Below, one piece after another: positions 44,062 through 51,733 of a DNA stretch of 64,000 nt (the stretch's first letter is position 1; each line of letters starts with the position of its first letter). Source of the DNA: an uncultured Bacteroidota bacterium (GTDB taxonomy: Bacteria; Bacteroidota; Bacteroidia; B-17B0; Aurantibacillaceae); NCBI GenBank assembly GCA_937873155.1, contig CALMVZ010000018.1, forward strand, positions 26,110 to 90,109, in the 5' to 3' direction. The notes beneath the pieces were generated by a model that saw nothing but the letters and a program-made list of their open reading frames with translations, was not told where the DNA came from and did not search any database. A program made the position numbers and the translations under genes.

Positions 44062-44310
44062 ATGAGTAATGTAACAGTTGAAATCAGGCCTTACAAGAAT
44101 AAGGAGCTGCGTAGTATGTACGGAATGGACGGAAATGAGAAAGCATTTAAAAGGATGACCGATAAATGGCTTCATCTGACAGGAAAACGACAGGGACAAT
44201 TTTGGGATACGCATCAGGTAAAAATACTTTTTGAAAAATGCGGAGTACCGGGAACGTTCCTCGCTGATGAATTGGAAAAGCATAATTCTAAAACTGATAA
44301 AGCAGCATAA
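44062..44310 (+). CDS. Small DNA-binding-like protein, element 2 (first copy)
   Basis: 82 aa. RPYKNKELRSMYGMDGNEKA then FKRMTDKWLHLTGKRQ and QVKILFEKCGVPG. Same family as 7285, 8826 and 45175. Placed right after the repressor as in element 1. It precedes a terminator and the AAACnCSG array, so it may bind that array to activate the next unit; this is inference. Confidence 0.6.
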   Translation: MSNVTVEIRPYKNKELRSMYGMDGNEKAFKRMTDKWLHLTGKRQGQFWDTHQVKILFEKCGVPGTFLADELEKHNSKTDKAA

Positions 44311-44341
44311 CCTAAAACTTTTTTTATGAAATTAATTTAAT

Positions 44342-44368
44342 GGCCGGATGATATCCGGCCTTTTGCAT
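44342..44368 (+). terminator. Terminator of the early unit, element 2
   Basis: GGCCGGAT (44342-44349), loop of three, ATCCGGCC (44353-44360), then TTTTGCATTTT. Same place as 7990-8018 in element 1 with a different stem sequence. Confidence 0.8.
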
Positions 44369-44400
44369 TTTATAATTCTCCAATAGTTTTCCTTTCCATT

Positions 44401-44522
44401 CAATACCCGCCAAACTCGGAAAAACTCCGCCCACTTCGTCTTTTTCACTCCGAACACCGAATTCTCCGGTAGAAAGTTTCCCAATGTTACTATGGTCGGC
44501 AAAACACCGCCAAACACGGGAA
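44401..44522 (+). repeat. Helically phased 10-bp array before the 191-aa gene, element 2
   Basis: About 12 ten-base units with loose consensus nAAACnCSGn: clear units at 44411, 44421, 44451, 44501 and 44511 (for example caaactcgga, aaaacaccgc), weaker ones such as tatggtcggc at 44491, and some unmatched (44441, 44471, 44481). It occupies the same place as the TTRRnTACAG array of element 1 but has another sequence. The constant 10-bp period with changed sequence suggests an element-specific binding protein. Confidence 0.65.
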
Positions 44523-44534
44523 AGCCCTTTTTCG

Positions 44535-44549
44535 TTGCTGCAACTTTGT
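44535..44549 (+). promoter_or_regulatory. Promoter-like TTG-N7-TTTGT before the 191-aa gene, element 2
   Basis: TTG at 44535-44537, seven bases, TTTGT at 44545-44549, preceded by a T-run exactly as at 8204-8218. About 50 bp before the ATG at 44599. Confidence 0.5.
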
Positions 44550-44598
44550 ATCCGAAAGCAAGAGAAATCACGAAAAATTAATCATAAAAAAAGAAAAG

Positions 44599-45174
44599 AT
44601 GAAAACGACACAAAGAACAGCAGCGAAAAAGCAAAGCAGAAAAAGAACAAGTAAAATCATTCAATTAAATGCCTTCCGTACGCCTTATACAAAGGACACA
44701 GATAAAATGATCACCGGCTTATTGAATGTAGCGCAAGCGGGATTATGGCCAAATCAAAATTTCTCCGAAAAAGAAAAAACAGTTTTTAAAGAACTGATCG
44801 CAGATCATTTCTCAAACGGAAAAAGCGACAAACGAAATTTCAAAGAACTGCTGGAGCGTATTTGTTTAGTCAAGCGTTACGTTGCACGAAAAAGAGGAAG
44901 ATACATTTCCAAACCACAGGATTGGTTAAACATCCATTACCCATTGGGACTTGCCGGAACAAGCGCATGGTTGGAAAGAGTAAATGAAGTTCGCTCGGAT
45001 GTTCCTGAATACAACAAGGGGATTCAAACATTCGCTAAAGCGGTTCTTTCCTTCATTGAAAGTCCAGGAGAGAACACCATTCACAAATACCGCAAACAAC
45101 TGATCGCTCAAAGACAGTTTGATCTTTTGCAAGTATTCTATACCACCATCATTAACCTTCAATTCTCTCTTTAA
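44599..45174 (+). CDS. Conserved element protein, 191 aa, unknown
   Basis: Counterpart of element 1's 188-aa protein: Lys/Arg-rich start (AAKKQSRKRTSK), FSEKEKTVFKELIADHFSNG, ERICLVKRYVARKRGRYISK and the ending TTIINLQFSL. It ends directly before the next small HTH gene. Always the gene behind the phased array and in front of the virion promoter. Function unknown; a regulator or DNA-interacting protein fits the charge and position. Confidence 0.6.
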   Translation: MKTTQRTAAKKQSRKRTSKIIQLNAFRTPYTKDTDKMITGLLNVAQAGLWPNQNFSEKEKTVFKELIADHFSNGKSDKRNFKELLERICLVKRYVARKRGRYISKPQDWLNIHYPLGLAGTSAWLERVNEVRSDVPEYNKGIQTFAKAVLSFIESPGENTIHKYRKQLIAQRQFDLLQVFYTTIINLQFSL

Positions 45175-45396
45175 ATGGAAACAACAGAAAATACAACAGT
45201 AAAATTTGTGATGAAAGCCTACACTAAAAAAGAACTCCGCTTACTCTATGGAAATATACCGGAGTCCACCTTCAGGCGATGGCTCAAACAAATTCCTGAA
45301 ACGGCCAACACAGGAAAAAAGAACTGGCTCGACATTCATCAGGTAGCAGCCATTTTAAAAGTAAGAGGCGTGCCGGGAGAAAGAGAATTCAAATAA
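45175..45396 (+). CDS. Small DNA-binding-like protein, element 2 (second copy)
   Basis: 73 aa, AYTKKELRLLYGNIPESTFR then RWLKQIPETA, with IHQVAAILKVRGVPG. Closest to element 1's 8826 protein. The stop is 9 bp before the CAATnnCTAC array of the virion operon, so it is the nearest candidate for the factor that binds it. Confidence 0.6.
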   Translation: METTENTTVKFVMKAYTKKELRLLYGNIPESTFRRWLKQIPETANTGKKNWLDIHQVAAILKVRGVPGEREFK

Positions 45397-45405
45397 AACA
45401 CTCTT

Positions 45406-45485
45406 CAATAACTACCAATGCCTACCTATTAAAATCAATGTACTAAAAACCGGGGATAGGTCTCAAACCCTTGATACACCTTTGT
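45406..45485 (+). promoter_or_regulatory. Phased array and virion-operon promoter, element 2
   Basis: CAATAACTAC (45406), CAATGCCTAC (45416), CTATTAAAAT (45426) and CAATGTACTA (45436) form the array; AAAACCGGGG at 45446-45455 stays in the same register. TCAAACCCTTG (TTG 45471-45473), seven bases, and TTTGT (45481-45485) form the promoter. Array start to TTTG end is 79 bp, identical to 33002-33080. The promoter core is shared with element 1 (9117-9131). Confidence 0.75.
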
Positions 45486-45522
45486 CTCCGCAAACGATAA
45501 AAACCGAATTAAAAAAAGAAAA

Positions 45523-46122
45523 ATGAAAACTATACAGATAAAAAACTTTCACATCCCAACCTTCTTACTGGAGAGTCTTCAGTTAGAAAGTGAGATCAAC
45601 GAAACAGAAAAATTAATCGCACACCTGAGTGCAAAAATGACACGGCTAAAAGAAGAAGCGCAGATGCTTGATATCATCAATGAAACAATTAAGCAATTCC
45701 AATTGATCGTTCCAAAAGCCTACCCGGAGATCAATGACAACACCGTTGTTAAGGAAATGCTGGAAGAGTTGCACATCGCAAACTTCGAATCCTTTGATGA
45801 ACTCATGGAACTGATGGCTGAGATTCTCTTCAGAATTTATTTCTCTGAAGGCGAAGACAAAGTGTTTGATGCAAAGTACGCAGACTACTTCGACCGCAAA
45901 AATTGCCAGGCACTTGCAGCAAACGGAATCTTCATCACCGAAAAGTGGATGGGACAATTAGTACGCTGCCTGAATGCAAAAGATGCCAACGAGGATATGA
46001 TCCTGCACAACCTTACACCGGAGTGGTTATGGCCACGCTGTTTCAGAATGCTGCTGGAACTCTACAAACTCACTCAGGAGTCAATCAACAATAAACAAAA
46101 TGGAAAAACCACAAGCAACTGA
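45523..46122 (+). CDS. Hypothetical protein, 199 aa, element 2 only
   Basis: Helical soluble protein: leucine-rich N-terminal coiled coil (ETEKLIAHLSAKMTRLKEEA) and a C-terminal part with GIFITEKWMGQLVRCLNA and TPEWLWPRCFRMLLELYKL. First gene of the element 2 virion operon and absent from element 1, whose operon starts with the small membrane protein. It overlaps that next gene by 23 bp. Family not recognised. Confidence 0.55.
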   Translation: MKTIQIKNFHIPTFLLESLQLESEINETEKLIAHLSAKMTRLKEEAQMLDIINETIKQFQLIVPKAYPEINDNTVVKEMLEELHIANFESFDELMELMAEILFRIYFSEGEDKVFDAKYADYFDRKNCQALAANGIFITEKWMGQLVRCLNAKDANEDMILHNLTPEWLWPRCFRMLLELYKLTQESINNKQNGKTTSN

Positions 46123-46282
46123 CAGCAGCAGCAATATGTTTCTCACCGGAACAATTCTGCTGGCAAACATGGACTATTCGGGGCTTACGGATTATGCCGT
46201 GAAAGCCCTGATCGGAGGAGCAATTTGGATGTGCTTCAAGATCGCAGGAGATTATTTCAGTGAACGAATGAAAAAAAAGTAA
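46100..46282 (+). CDS. Small membrane protein, element 2
   Basis: 60 aa, SSNMFLTGTILLANMDYSGL and VKALIGGAIWMCFKIAGDYF with a basic end. Almost the same as element 1's 61-aa protein (9176), one of the most conserved products of the elements. Start overlaps the preceding gene; the next gene begins 2 bp after the stop. Presumed virion membrane component. Confidence 0.65.
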   Translation: MEKPQATDSSSNMFLTGTILLANMDYSGLTDYAVKALIGGAIWMCFKIAGDYFSERMKKK

Positions 46283-46283
46283 A

Positions 46284-46835
46284 ATGGAAGTTTGGAAAAA
46301 AATAACAGTAGGAACCTTGGCCGGAGGAGTGATCATCGGAGGAATCATATTCATTCCGAAACTGATCAAGCTGAAAAATGCCTCGCCTGAATTGGATGTG
46401 ATCCCGACAGCGAAAATTCACAAGCTGGATTTCACAGGCATCACCATCCGCATTGATGTTCAACTGAAAAATCCAACTACCGCTGCTTTTAAAATGAAGT
46501 ATCCCTATATCCGGCTCTCCTATAAAGGTTCCGTGATTGGCACTTCTCAATCGGTGAACAAGGATATTGAAATGCCCGGCTTCGGTGAAGCCAACATCAC
46601 GCAGATTATGATGCACATACCCATCACCAGCGTGCTTTCTATGGCGGGGTCTTTACTGAAAGCGGTGCAGAACAATACCGAAGTTAAAGTTGACATCACA
46701 ACGCTCACGCGCATTGATCCTTATTGGGAATACGATGAGGATAAAAAAGAATGGAAACGCCTGATCAATCTTGGCAAAAAAAGTTTGATCCCTTACAACA
46801 AAGAACAAGCAGTAACACTAAGAAAGCAGAAGTAA
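46284..46835 (+). CDS. Membrane-anchored LEA type 2-like protein, element 2
   Basis: 183 aa. Membrane helix ITVGTLAGGVIIGGIIFIP, then FTGITIRIDVQLKNPTTAAF of the LEA type 2/WHy pattern. Twenty residues longer than the element 1 protein because of a charged C-terminal insert (YEDDKKEWKR-like). Same neighbours and spacing as in element 1. Confidence 0.6.
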   Translation: MEVWKKITVGTLAGGVIIGGIIFIPKLIKLKNASPELDVIPTAKIHKLDFTGITIRIDVQLKNPTTAAFKMKYPYIRLSYKGSVIGTSQSVNKDIEMPGFGEANITQIMMHIPITSVLSMAGSLLKAVQNNTEVKVDITTLTRIDPYWEYDEDKKEWKRLINLGKKSLIPYNKEQAVTLRKQK

Positions 46836-46838
46836 TTA

Positions 46839-48725
46839 ATGGAACGCAGAGAAGACATAAAAGTTAGACCTGGATATGAGTACGATCACTATTTCCCAAA
46901 AGCGAAACTCATCACCATCACCAAAAAGAAAGGAGCGACCGTTGCCGACACGTTGCTGCTGATCCCTGCGGTGGTTCGTGAAACCTTGTTCCATACAAAA
47001 CGCTTTGCTGGTGAAGTGATCAAGGCCGACACACTTGAAGAGACGTGCAGAAACCTTTGGCAGTTTGTAACCGATCACATCGCTTACAAAAAAGATGAGG
47101 ACGGCAAAGAGCAGGTTCGCTCACCAGCCCGTGCATGGCATGACAGGCACAACTCCGATGAGAACGGAGAACCAATGGGAGTCGATTGTGATTGTTACAC
47201 AGTATTCATCTCCAGCGTTCTTTCAAACCTTAACATCAAACATAAATTAAGAATAACCAAGTACAGCGAGAATCACTTTCAACACATCTACCCCATCGTA
47301 CCGCTTGAAAATGGAAGCTACATCACAATCGATTGCGTGGTAAGATCATTTGACTATGAAGAACCCTATACTGAAAAAAAAGACACAAACATGGATTTAG
47401 AATATCTGAACGGTGTAACAGACACCAGCAATTACAAGGTAGGCGACTCCCAAGACTTTATGGGTCTTATGGGTGAACAGGAAGCACTCGCCGAGTTGGG
47501 AAAAATATTTAAGCGTAAAGCCGCTTCGGGAGGAGGCGGTGGCGCACCCAAAAAGAGAGGACTCTTTAAACACAAGGCTGAAGGCGAAAACGGTGGAAAG
47601 AAAAAAGGCAAGGTAAAAGAATTTCTGAAAAAAGGACTTCACGTTGCCAACCGATTAAACCCCGCAGCTGCAACACTACGTGCAGGAGTATTGGCAGCGA
47701 TGAAGCTGAACTTTATGAAAATCGGTGGGCAAATCCGCTACGCATATCTCACCGAGGATCAAGCCAAACAAAAAGGTTTAATCATGGATCGCTACGCCAA
47801 GATGAAACGCATCAGAGAAAAACTGGAAAAGATTTTCTACGGTGCAGGTGGTAAACCTGAAAATCTGAAAAAAGCGATCCTAACCGGACGTGGCAATCGG
47901 AACAAAGAAGTTCCGGTGAATGGTTTGGGATATATCTACAATGAAAATGTAGAGGGCTTGCATGAGGATATGCCTTTGTCACAATTGATCGGACGTGATA
48001 TGTACTCATCAGAAATGGAAGGAGTGCATGGCTTGGGCGAACTTGGAGAGCCAGCGACAGCAGCAACCATCGCAGCAGCCACAACTGTTCTAACAACCAT
48101 CGCTGCGCTGATCAAAAGCGTGGGCAGCTTAGTGCCGAAGAAAAAAGGTGCGGATGCAGGTGGTGGCGATTCCGGTGGCGGTGATGGCGGTGGTGATTCA
48201 GGTGGAGAAAGCAGTGGCGGTGATTCAGGTGGAGATTCTTCATCTGACAACGGATCGGACAACTCTTCTTCTGATTCGGGTTCCGATGATTCTTCCGGTG
48301 GAGGAAGTGATGAAGGCACAAATGGATCAACCGGCAAAAACACTCCGGCCACAACTAAAAAGAAAGCAGCAGCAAACGATGACGGCGGTAGCGATGATGA
48401 CGATGCAGGAGATGGCGACAGCGGAGGCAGCTCACAGAAAAAAAGTGCAGCGAAAAACGATGGGTCAAATGCCAAACCTTCTTTTTGGGAGAACAACAAA
48501 AAGTGGATCAAGCCTGTGGGCATCGGTGTTGGTTCTTTGGGATTGATCGCTTTGATCTACCACCTTTTAAAACCTAAACCAAAGCCCGTGCATGGCATAC
48601 CTACCAAACGAAAAAAGAAAAAGTCCGGGAATATTTTAAACGGACTGAATGGAAAGAAAGGAGGTAATCATCAGGCGAGAAAACACAAGCCAAAGGAAAA
48701 AAAGAAAGTGGTTACCCTGCTTTAA
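46839..48725 (+). CDS. Transglutaminase-fold cysteine enzyme, element 2
   Basis: 628 aa. Triad in GVDCDCYTVFISSVL, NHFQHIYPIVPL and YITIDCVVR, as in element 1, with a short insert (NSDENGEPM) before the Cys. NRLNPAAATLRAGVLAAMKL middle, then a long Gly/Ser/Asp-rich stretch, membrane helix (KPVGIGVGSLGLIALIYHLL) and a Lys-rich tail. Junction motifs are VNGLG, VHGLG, VHGIPTK and LNGLNGKK. Conservation of triad and motifs with a diverged linker suggests an active enzyme. Protease versus cross-linker is undecided. Confidence 0.7.
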   Translation: MERREDIKVRPGYEYDHYFPKAKLITITKKKGATVADTLLLIPAVVRETLFHTKRFAGEVIKADTLEETCRNLWQFVTDHIAYKKDEDGKEQVRSPARAWHDRHNSDENGEPMGVDCDCYTVFISSVLSNLNIKHKLRITKYSENHFQHIYPIVPLENGSYITIDCVVRSFDYEEPYTEKKDTNMDLEYLNGVTDTSNYKVGDSQDFMGLMGEQEALAELGKIFKRKAASGGGGGAPKKRGLFKHKAEGENGGKKKGKVKEFLKKGLHVANRLNPAAATLRAGVLAAMKLNFMKIGGQIRYAYLTEDQAKQKGLIMDRYAKMKRIREKLEKIFYGAGGKPENLKKAILTGRGNRNKEVPVNGLGYIYNENVEGLHEDMPLSQLIGRDMYSSEMEGVHGLGELGEPATAATIAAATTVLTTIAALIKSVGSLVPKKKGADAGGGDSGGGDGGGDSGGESSGGDSGGDSSSDNGSDNSSSDSGSDDSSGGGSDEGTNGSTGKNTPATTKKKAAANDDGGSDDDDAGDGDSGGSSQKKSAAKNDGSNAKPSFWENNKKWIKPVGIGVGSLGLIALIYHLLKPKPKPVHGIPTKRKKKKSGNILNGLNGKKGGNHQARKHKPKEKKKVVTLL

Positions 48726-48756
48726 AAACGAAAACAAGAATTAAAAAAAAGAAAAC

Positions 48757-49437
48757 ATGAGCAACACAAAGAAAAATCACTACGTGCAAAAAGAAAGACA
48801 AAAATCCCTTACCGGGACAAGCTCTGCACACGAAGTGGAAACCAAGCACGATTTTAAAAAGACCGCTGCTTATACCGGAAGGGATATTCTTTTCGGGGCA
48901 ATAGGCGGAAGCCTTGCTGGTGCTGTCGTTGGTCGTTCTTCTCTGCTTGTCGGAATTGCAGTAACAGGTGCAGGACATTATTTCGGAAGCCCATCAGCAG
49001 CAATGTTTGGTGTAGGTATGATGGCTTCAGGAGGATACCAAACTGTAAGTGCAGCGATGAACGGAACAGAGAAAGAAGGCATCGAAGGAATCAAAGAACG
49101 CTTTGGAAATTTTAAAGAGAACCTGAAACGCCAGTTGTTCCTCGATAAAATTATCTCTGCGAAAAAAGAGAAAGAGAAAAGTGATGATGATGATTCCACC
49201 AACGGTGTGGGCGAAGTTCAATACTTCAAACATCCCAGCAGCGAGGAAGTCAACGGAAAAGAACTCGACTTTTCCGAAGCCAACCGGATCGAACAACAAA
49301 TCGAGCAAAGCGGAAAACAGTTCGCACAAATGAATGGAATGTCTGATGACTTCTCAGGAACAGAAGAAGACGTAAGCGGTACCGAAGATGATGTAAACGG
49401 AACCGATGGTCTTGAGGGCGAAGACAGGATCATGTAA
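48757..49437 (+). CDS. Glycine-zipper membrane protein, element 2
   Basis: 226 aa. LFGAIGGSLAGAVVGRSSLL, VGIAVTGAGHYFG and MFGVGMMASGGYQTVSA match element 1's 208-aa protein. The tail has TNGVGEVQYF, then an added acidic segment with repeated Gly-Thr/Gly-Met units (MNGMSDDFSGTEEDVSGTED) absent from element 1. These repeats look like multiple copies of the presumed cleavage motif. Confidence 0.6.
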   Translation: MSNTKKNHYVQKERQKSLTGTSSAHEVETKHDFKKTAAYTGRDILFGAIGGSLAGAVVGRSSLLVGIAVTGAGHYFGSPSAAMFGVGMMASGGYQTVSAAMNGTEKEGIEGIKERFGNFKENLKRQLFLDKIISAKKEKEKSDDDDSTNGVGEVQYFKHPSSEEVNGKELDFSEANRIEQQIEQSGKQFAQMNGMSDDFSGTEEDVSGTEDDVNGTDGLEGEDRIM

Positions 49438-49550
49438 AAACACCCAAGTAAATAAGTTCAATTTTTCAGGAAGGCATCTGTGGTGGAATGCCTCCCTTAG
49501 AAGAGAACTGCCTAAAAAAAGAAAAAGTTAAACCATTAAAACAAAAAACA

Positions 49551-50270
49551 ATGTTAGAATTAGAAGGACTCAATGAATACAACAACTCAGGCGCACTCTT
49601 AGGATTAGATGCCGTTGAGCATGAAGAATTGCTGGGAGCATTAAAGCGCATGAACCCGATCCAGCGCATGAAAGTGATGAACAAGCTGGCCGGAGGAGTT
49701 CCCGCAAGCAGAGGATCACGTGCGGAAATGGAAAAGCATTTCTCTGAATTACCACAGCACATTAAAGACGGTTTATTGAAGGGAGATCTGCGCCTTGCAG
49801 ACACAATCATCTACAGCCGTAAGCAGGTGAACTCAAAAACTGTGAAGCTGTTCGAAACCCAGGATGTGAAAGAGGTAGGTATCCGCAATATCAGCAATGC
49901 GAAATTGCCGAAGAACCAAGCCTTGTTGGTAAGCGGAATTTTTCTGCTTGCTGCAACTGCCGAGAACATGACCTCCGATAAAATCATCGCTGCGAAGTAT
50001 GATAAGATCGAGGACTATGCAGCCATTGCCAACGGAGAGTTCACCCTGAAGGCAAACAAGAAGATCATCATGACCGATGTGGACAATGCCATCTTCAAAA
50101 CCAATAACAATCATGCCGTTCCAATTGGTTACTACAAGCTGGCAAACCCACGCATGATTCAGGATGACATCCTTCTTGAAGCAACCGTAGAGTTGGGCTC
50201 GCTGGATGGGATCGATACCGCAAAAACAGTCCTGTATGTGGGCTTACACGGTACGATCACTACTCCATAG
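49551..50270 (+). CDS. Candidate major capsid protein, 239 aa, element 2
   Basis: The start is set at 49551 (MLELEGLNEYNNSG) because it aligns with the element 1 start; the frame is open from 49488 but that adds an unmatched Lys-rich 21 residues. Conserved blocks include LLGALKRMNPIQRM, LPQHIKDGLLKGDLRLADTI, NAKLPKNQALLVSGIFLL, GYYKLANPRMIQDDILLEAT and the end VGLHGTITTP. Same length as its counterpart. Beta-rich C-terminal two thirds; jelly-roll is a hypothesis. Own leader and downstream hairpin, as in element 1. Confidence 0.5.
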   Translation: MLELEGLNEYNNSGALLGLDAVEHEELLGALKRMNPIQRMKVMNKLAGGVPASRGSRAEMEKHFSELPQHIKDGLLKGDLRLADTIIYSRKQVNSKTVKLFETQDVKEVGIRNISNAKLPKNQALLVSGIFLLAATAENMTSDKIIAAKYDKIEDYAAIANGEFTLKANKKIIMTDVDNAIFKTNNNHAVPIGYYKLANPRMIQDDILLEATVELGSLDGIDTAKTVLYVGLHGTITTP

Positions 50271-50286
50271 TAGAGCCGGGTTTAAA

Positions 50287-50326
50287 GTTCCATGCTCGGA
50301 GTTTGAAAGAACCGAGAGCATGGAAC
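50287..50326 (+). promoter_or_regulatory. Hairpin after the capsid candidate, element 2
   Basis: GTTCCATGCTCGG (50287-50299) pairs with CCGAGAGCATGGAAC (50312-50326) with a two-base bulge and a 12-base loop, no T-run. Same position as 13110-13160 but different sequence, so the structure rather than the sequence is conserved. Confidence 0.7.
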
Positions 50327-50357
50327 AACAAACCTTCACCATTAAAAAACAAAAGAG

Positions 50358-50738
50358 ATGATAAAATTTTTTTCAAAAGACTTCGACGTGCAGGTAACTG
50401 CGGCAGGTCAAACGGTAAAGAAAACATTTGAGTTGGACAAGAGTGTAAAGACGATCACGCATTACACCATTCTCTCTAATCGCGAGGACTTGACATACTA
50501 CCGAGGATCATTCCGGCTGGAGATCAACAAAGATGAGATCGTCCCTGACGGATACAGCACAAAGAAAATCATGTGCTGGCCAACAGTAAGTGCAAACGAC
50601 CGCTTAAAGAGCATTGGCAGAAGAAGCACCGGGAACGGACTGATCACTTTTGAATACACCGATACCAATGATGGCCTCACCGCTTTTGTACCCTACACAG
50701 TTTCATTAAGTGTGGAAGGAGAAAGGGATACAGACTAA
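50358..50738 (+). CDS. Beta-rich structural protein, 126 aa, element 2
   Basis: Counterpart of 13215-13601: FDVQVTAAGQTVKKTFELDK, LTYYRGSFRLEINKDEIVPD, GNGLITFEYTDTNDG and TVSLSVEGE. Small beta sandwich likely; second capsid or vertex protein by position. Followed by a short GTCGC/GCGAC hairpin (about 50742-50754). Confidence 0.55.
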   Translation: MIKFFSKDFDVQVTAAGQTVKKTFELDKSVKTITHYTILSNREDLTYYRGSFRLEINKDEIVPDGYSTKKIMCWPTVSANDRLKSIGRRSTGNGLITFEYTDTNDGLTAFVPYTVSLSVEGERDTD

Positions 50739-50774
50739 TGGTCGCAGGGCGACTCCCATTAAGAAATAATAGAA

Positions 50775-51404
50775 ATGAAGAGAGCAAGACTAATCATAAA
50801 AGAAGTGCAGATCACAAAGCATGGCGAGATCAAAAATTTTCAGATCAAGCTGCCTAAAAACGTGAAGCGAATTGTTGCGGTGGAAACTGATGTTCGGATT
50901 GATTTAAGAATCGAAGGTATCAGTATCGGAGATATCAAGCCAGCACCACGATTTGAAACGTTACCCGTGATCGAGCCTAAAGCCTCTGCGGTAGGGAGTG
51001 GTTCACGAGGTGTGCCATTTCTGTCCTGGACTCAGCAACAGAATCCTGTCATGGGAAAGTTGAAGCTGAAAAGCATGGAGCGCACATACATCTTTTATGA
51101 AGAGTGGTTGCACTTCATTCTATTCAACGGAGGAATACCGGACATGAGCATGGGTCTGTTCGCACGAAGTCCCATCTCCCTGAACAAAAACAGGCAAGCC
51201 AAAAAAGTGGACGTGCCAGTGGAAACAACCATTGTAAATGGAATCTACGAAGACACCATTGGCAATTTCCTCAAAAGAGATATCGCTTACACAGTGAAAG
51301 TATTTGTGTGGGTAGAAACAGAAGAGGATACAGACGGAGTCGTGTTTGATTTTCAGAACGAACCGGGCGAAGTAAAAAAGGACGAAACAGTAAACGAGAA
51401 ATAA
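50775..51404 (+). CDS. Structural protein, 209 aa (single polypeptide equal to two element 1 genes)
   Basis: The N-terminal 45 residues (VQITKHGEIKNFQIKLPKNV) match element 1's 75-aa protein. The C-terminal part (GKLKLKSMERTYIFYEEWLH, TTIVNGIYEDTIG, YTVKVFVWVETE) matches the following 114-aa protein. The element 1 Gly/Thr tail is replaced by a Ser/Gly linker here. The fusion suggests the two element 1 products work together. Beta-rich, probably minor capsid or spike. Confidence 0.55.
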   Translation: MKRARLIIKEVQITKHGEIKNFQIKLPKNVKRIVAVETDVRIDLRIEGISIGDIKPAPRFETLPVIEPKASAVGSGSRGVPFLSWTQQQNPVMGKLKLKSMERTYIFYEEWLHFILFNGGIPDMSMGLFARSPISLNKNRQAKKVDVPVETTIVNGIYEDTIGNFLKRDIAYTVKVFVWVETEEDTDGVVFDFQNEPGEVKKDETVNEK

Positions 51405-51405
51405 A

Positions 51406-51732
51406 ATGGTAAAAGAATTAATCTCTGAATTCATCCGAAGCCGGATGGAAAAACTGAACTACGGAACGGAATACTATATCGATTTCCACCACTTCGTTCT
51501 TCAGCCCGGACAGCATAAGGATGTTGAAGCATATAATGATCTCTATGTTTTGGTGGAGCCTGTTGAGAATGTGAACATCAAATCCGAATTCGGAATGTTC
51601 GATCTCAGCTTTGACCGGATTGATGAATTGCAATACGTGCATCAGGGATTTATCTCCATTCAAAATTACTCTAAAACGGTCAGCCACGTCCAGTTCGTGC
51701 AAGTAACACCCATTTTAAGAACAAAGAAGTAA
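51406..51732 (+). CDS. Beta-rich structural protein, 108 aa, element 2
   Basis: FHHFVLQPGQHKDVEAYNDL, NIKSEFGMFDLSFDRIDELQ and SIQNYSKTVSHVQFVQVTP align with element 1's 116-aa protein. Starts 1 bp after the preceding stop and is followed 1 bp later by the coiled-coil gene. Likely capsid or spike component. Confidence 0.55.
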   Translation: MVKELISEFIRSRMEKLNYGTEYYIDFHHFVLQPGQHKDVEAYNDLYVLVEPVENVNIKSEFGMFDLSFDRIDELQYVHQGFISIQNYSKTVSHVQFVQVTPILRTKK

Positions 51733-51733
51733 C

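Noticed and set aside
48148..48546. Plus-strand frame inside the Gly/Ser/Asp linker of element 2
   Set aside because: Low-complexity frame shadow of the real gene without ribosome site.
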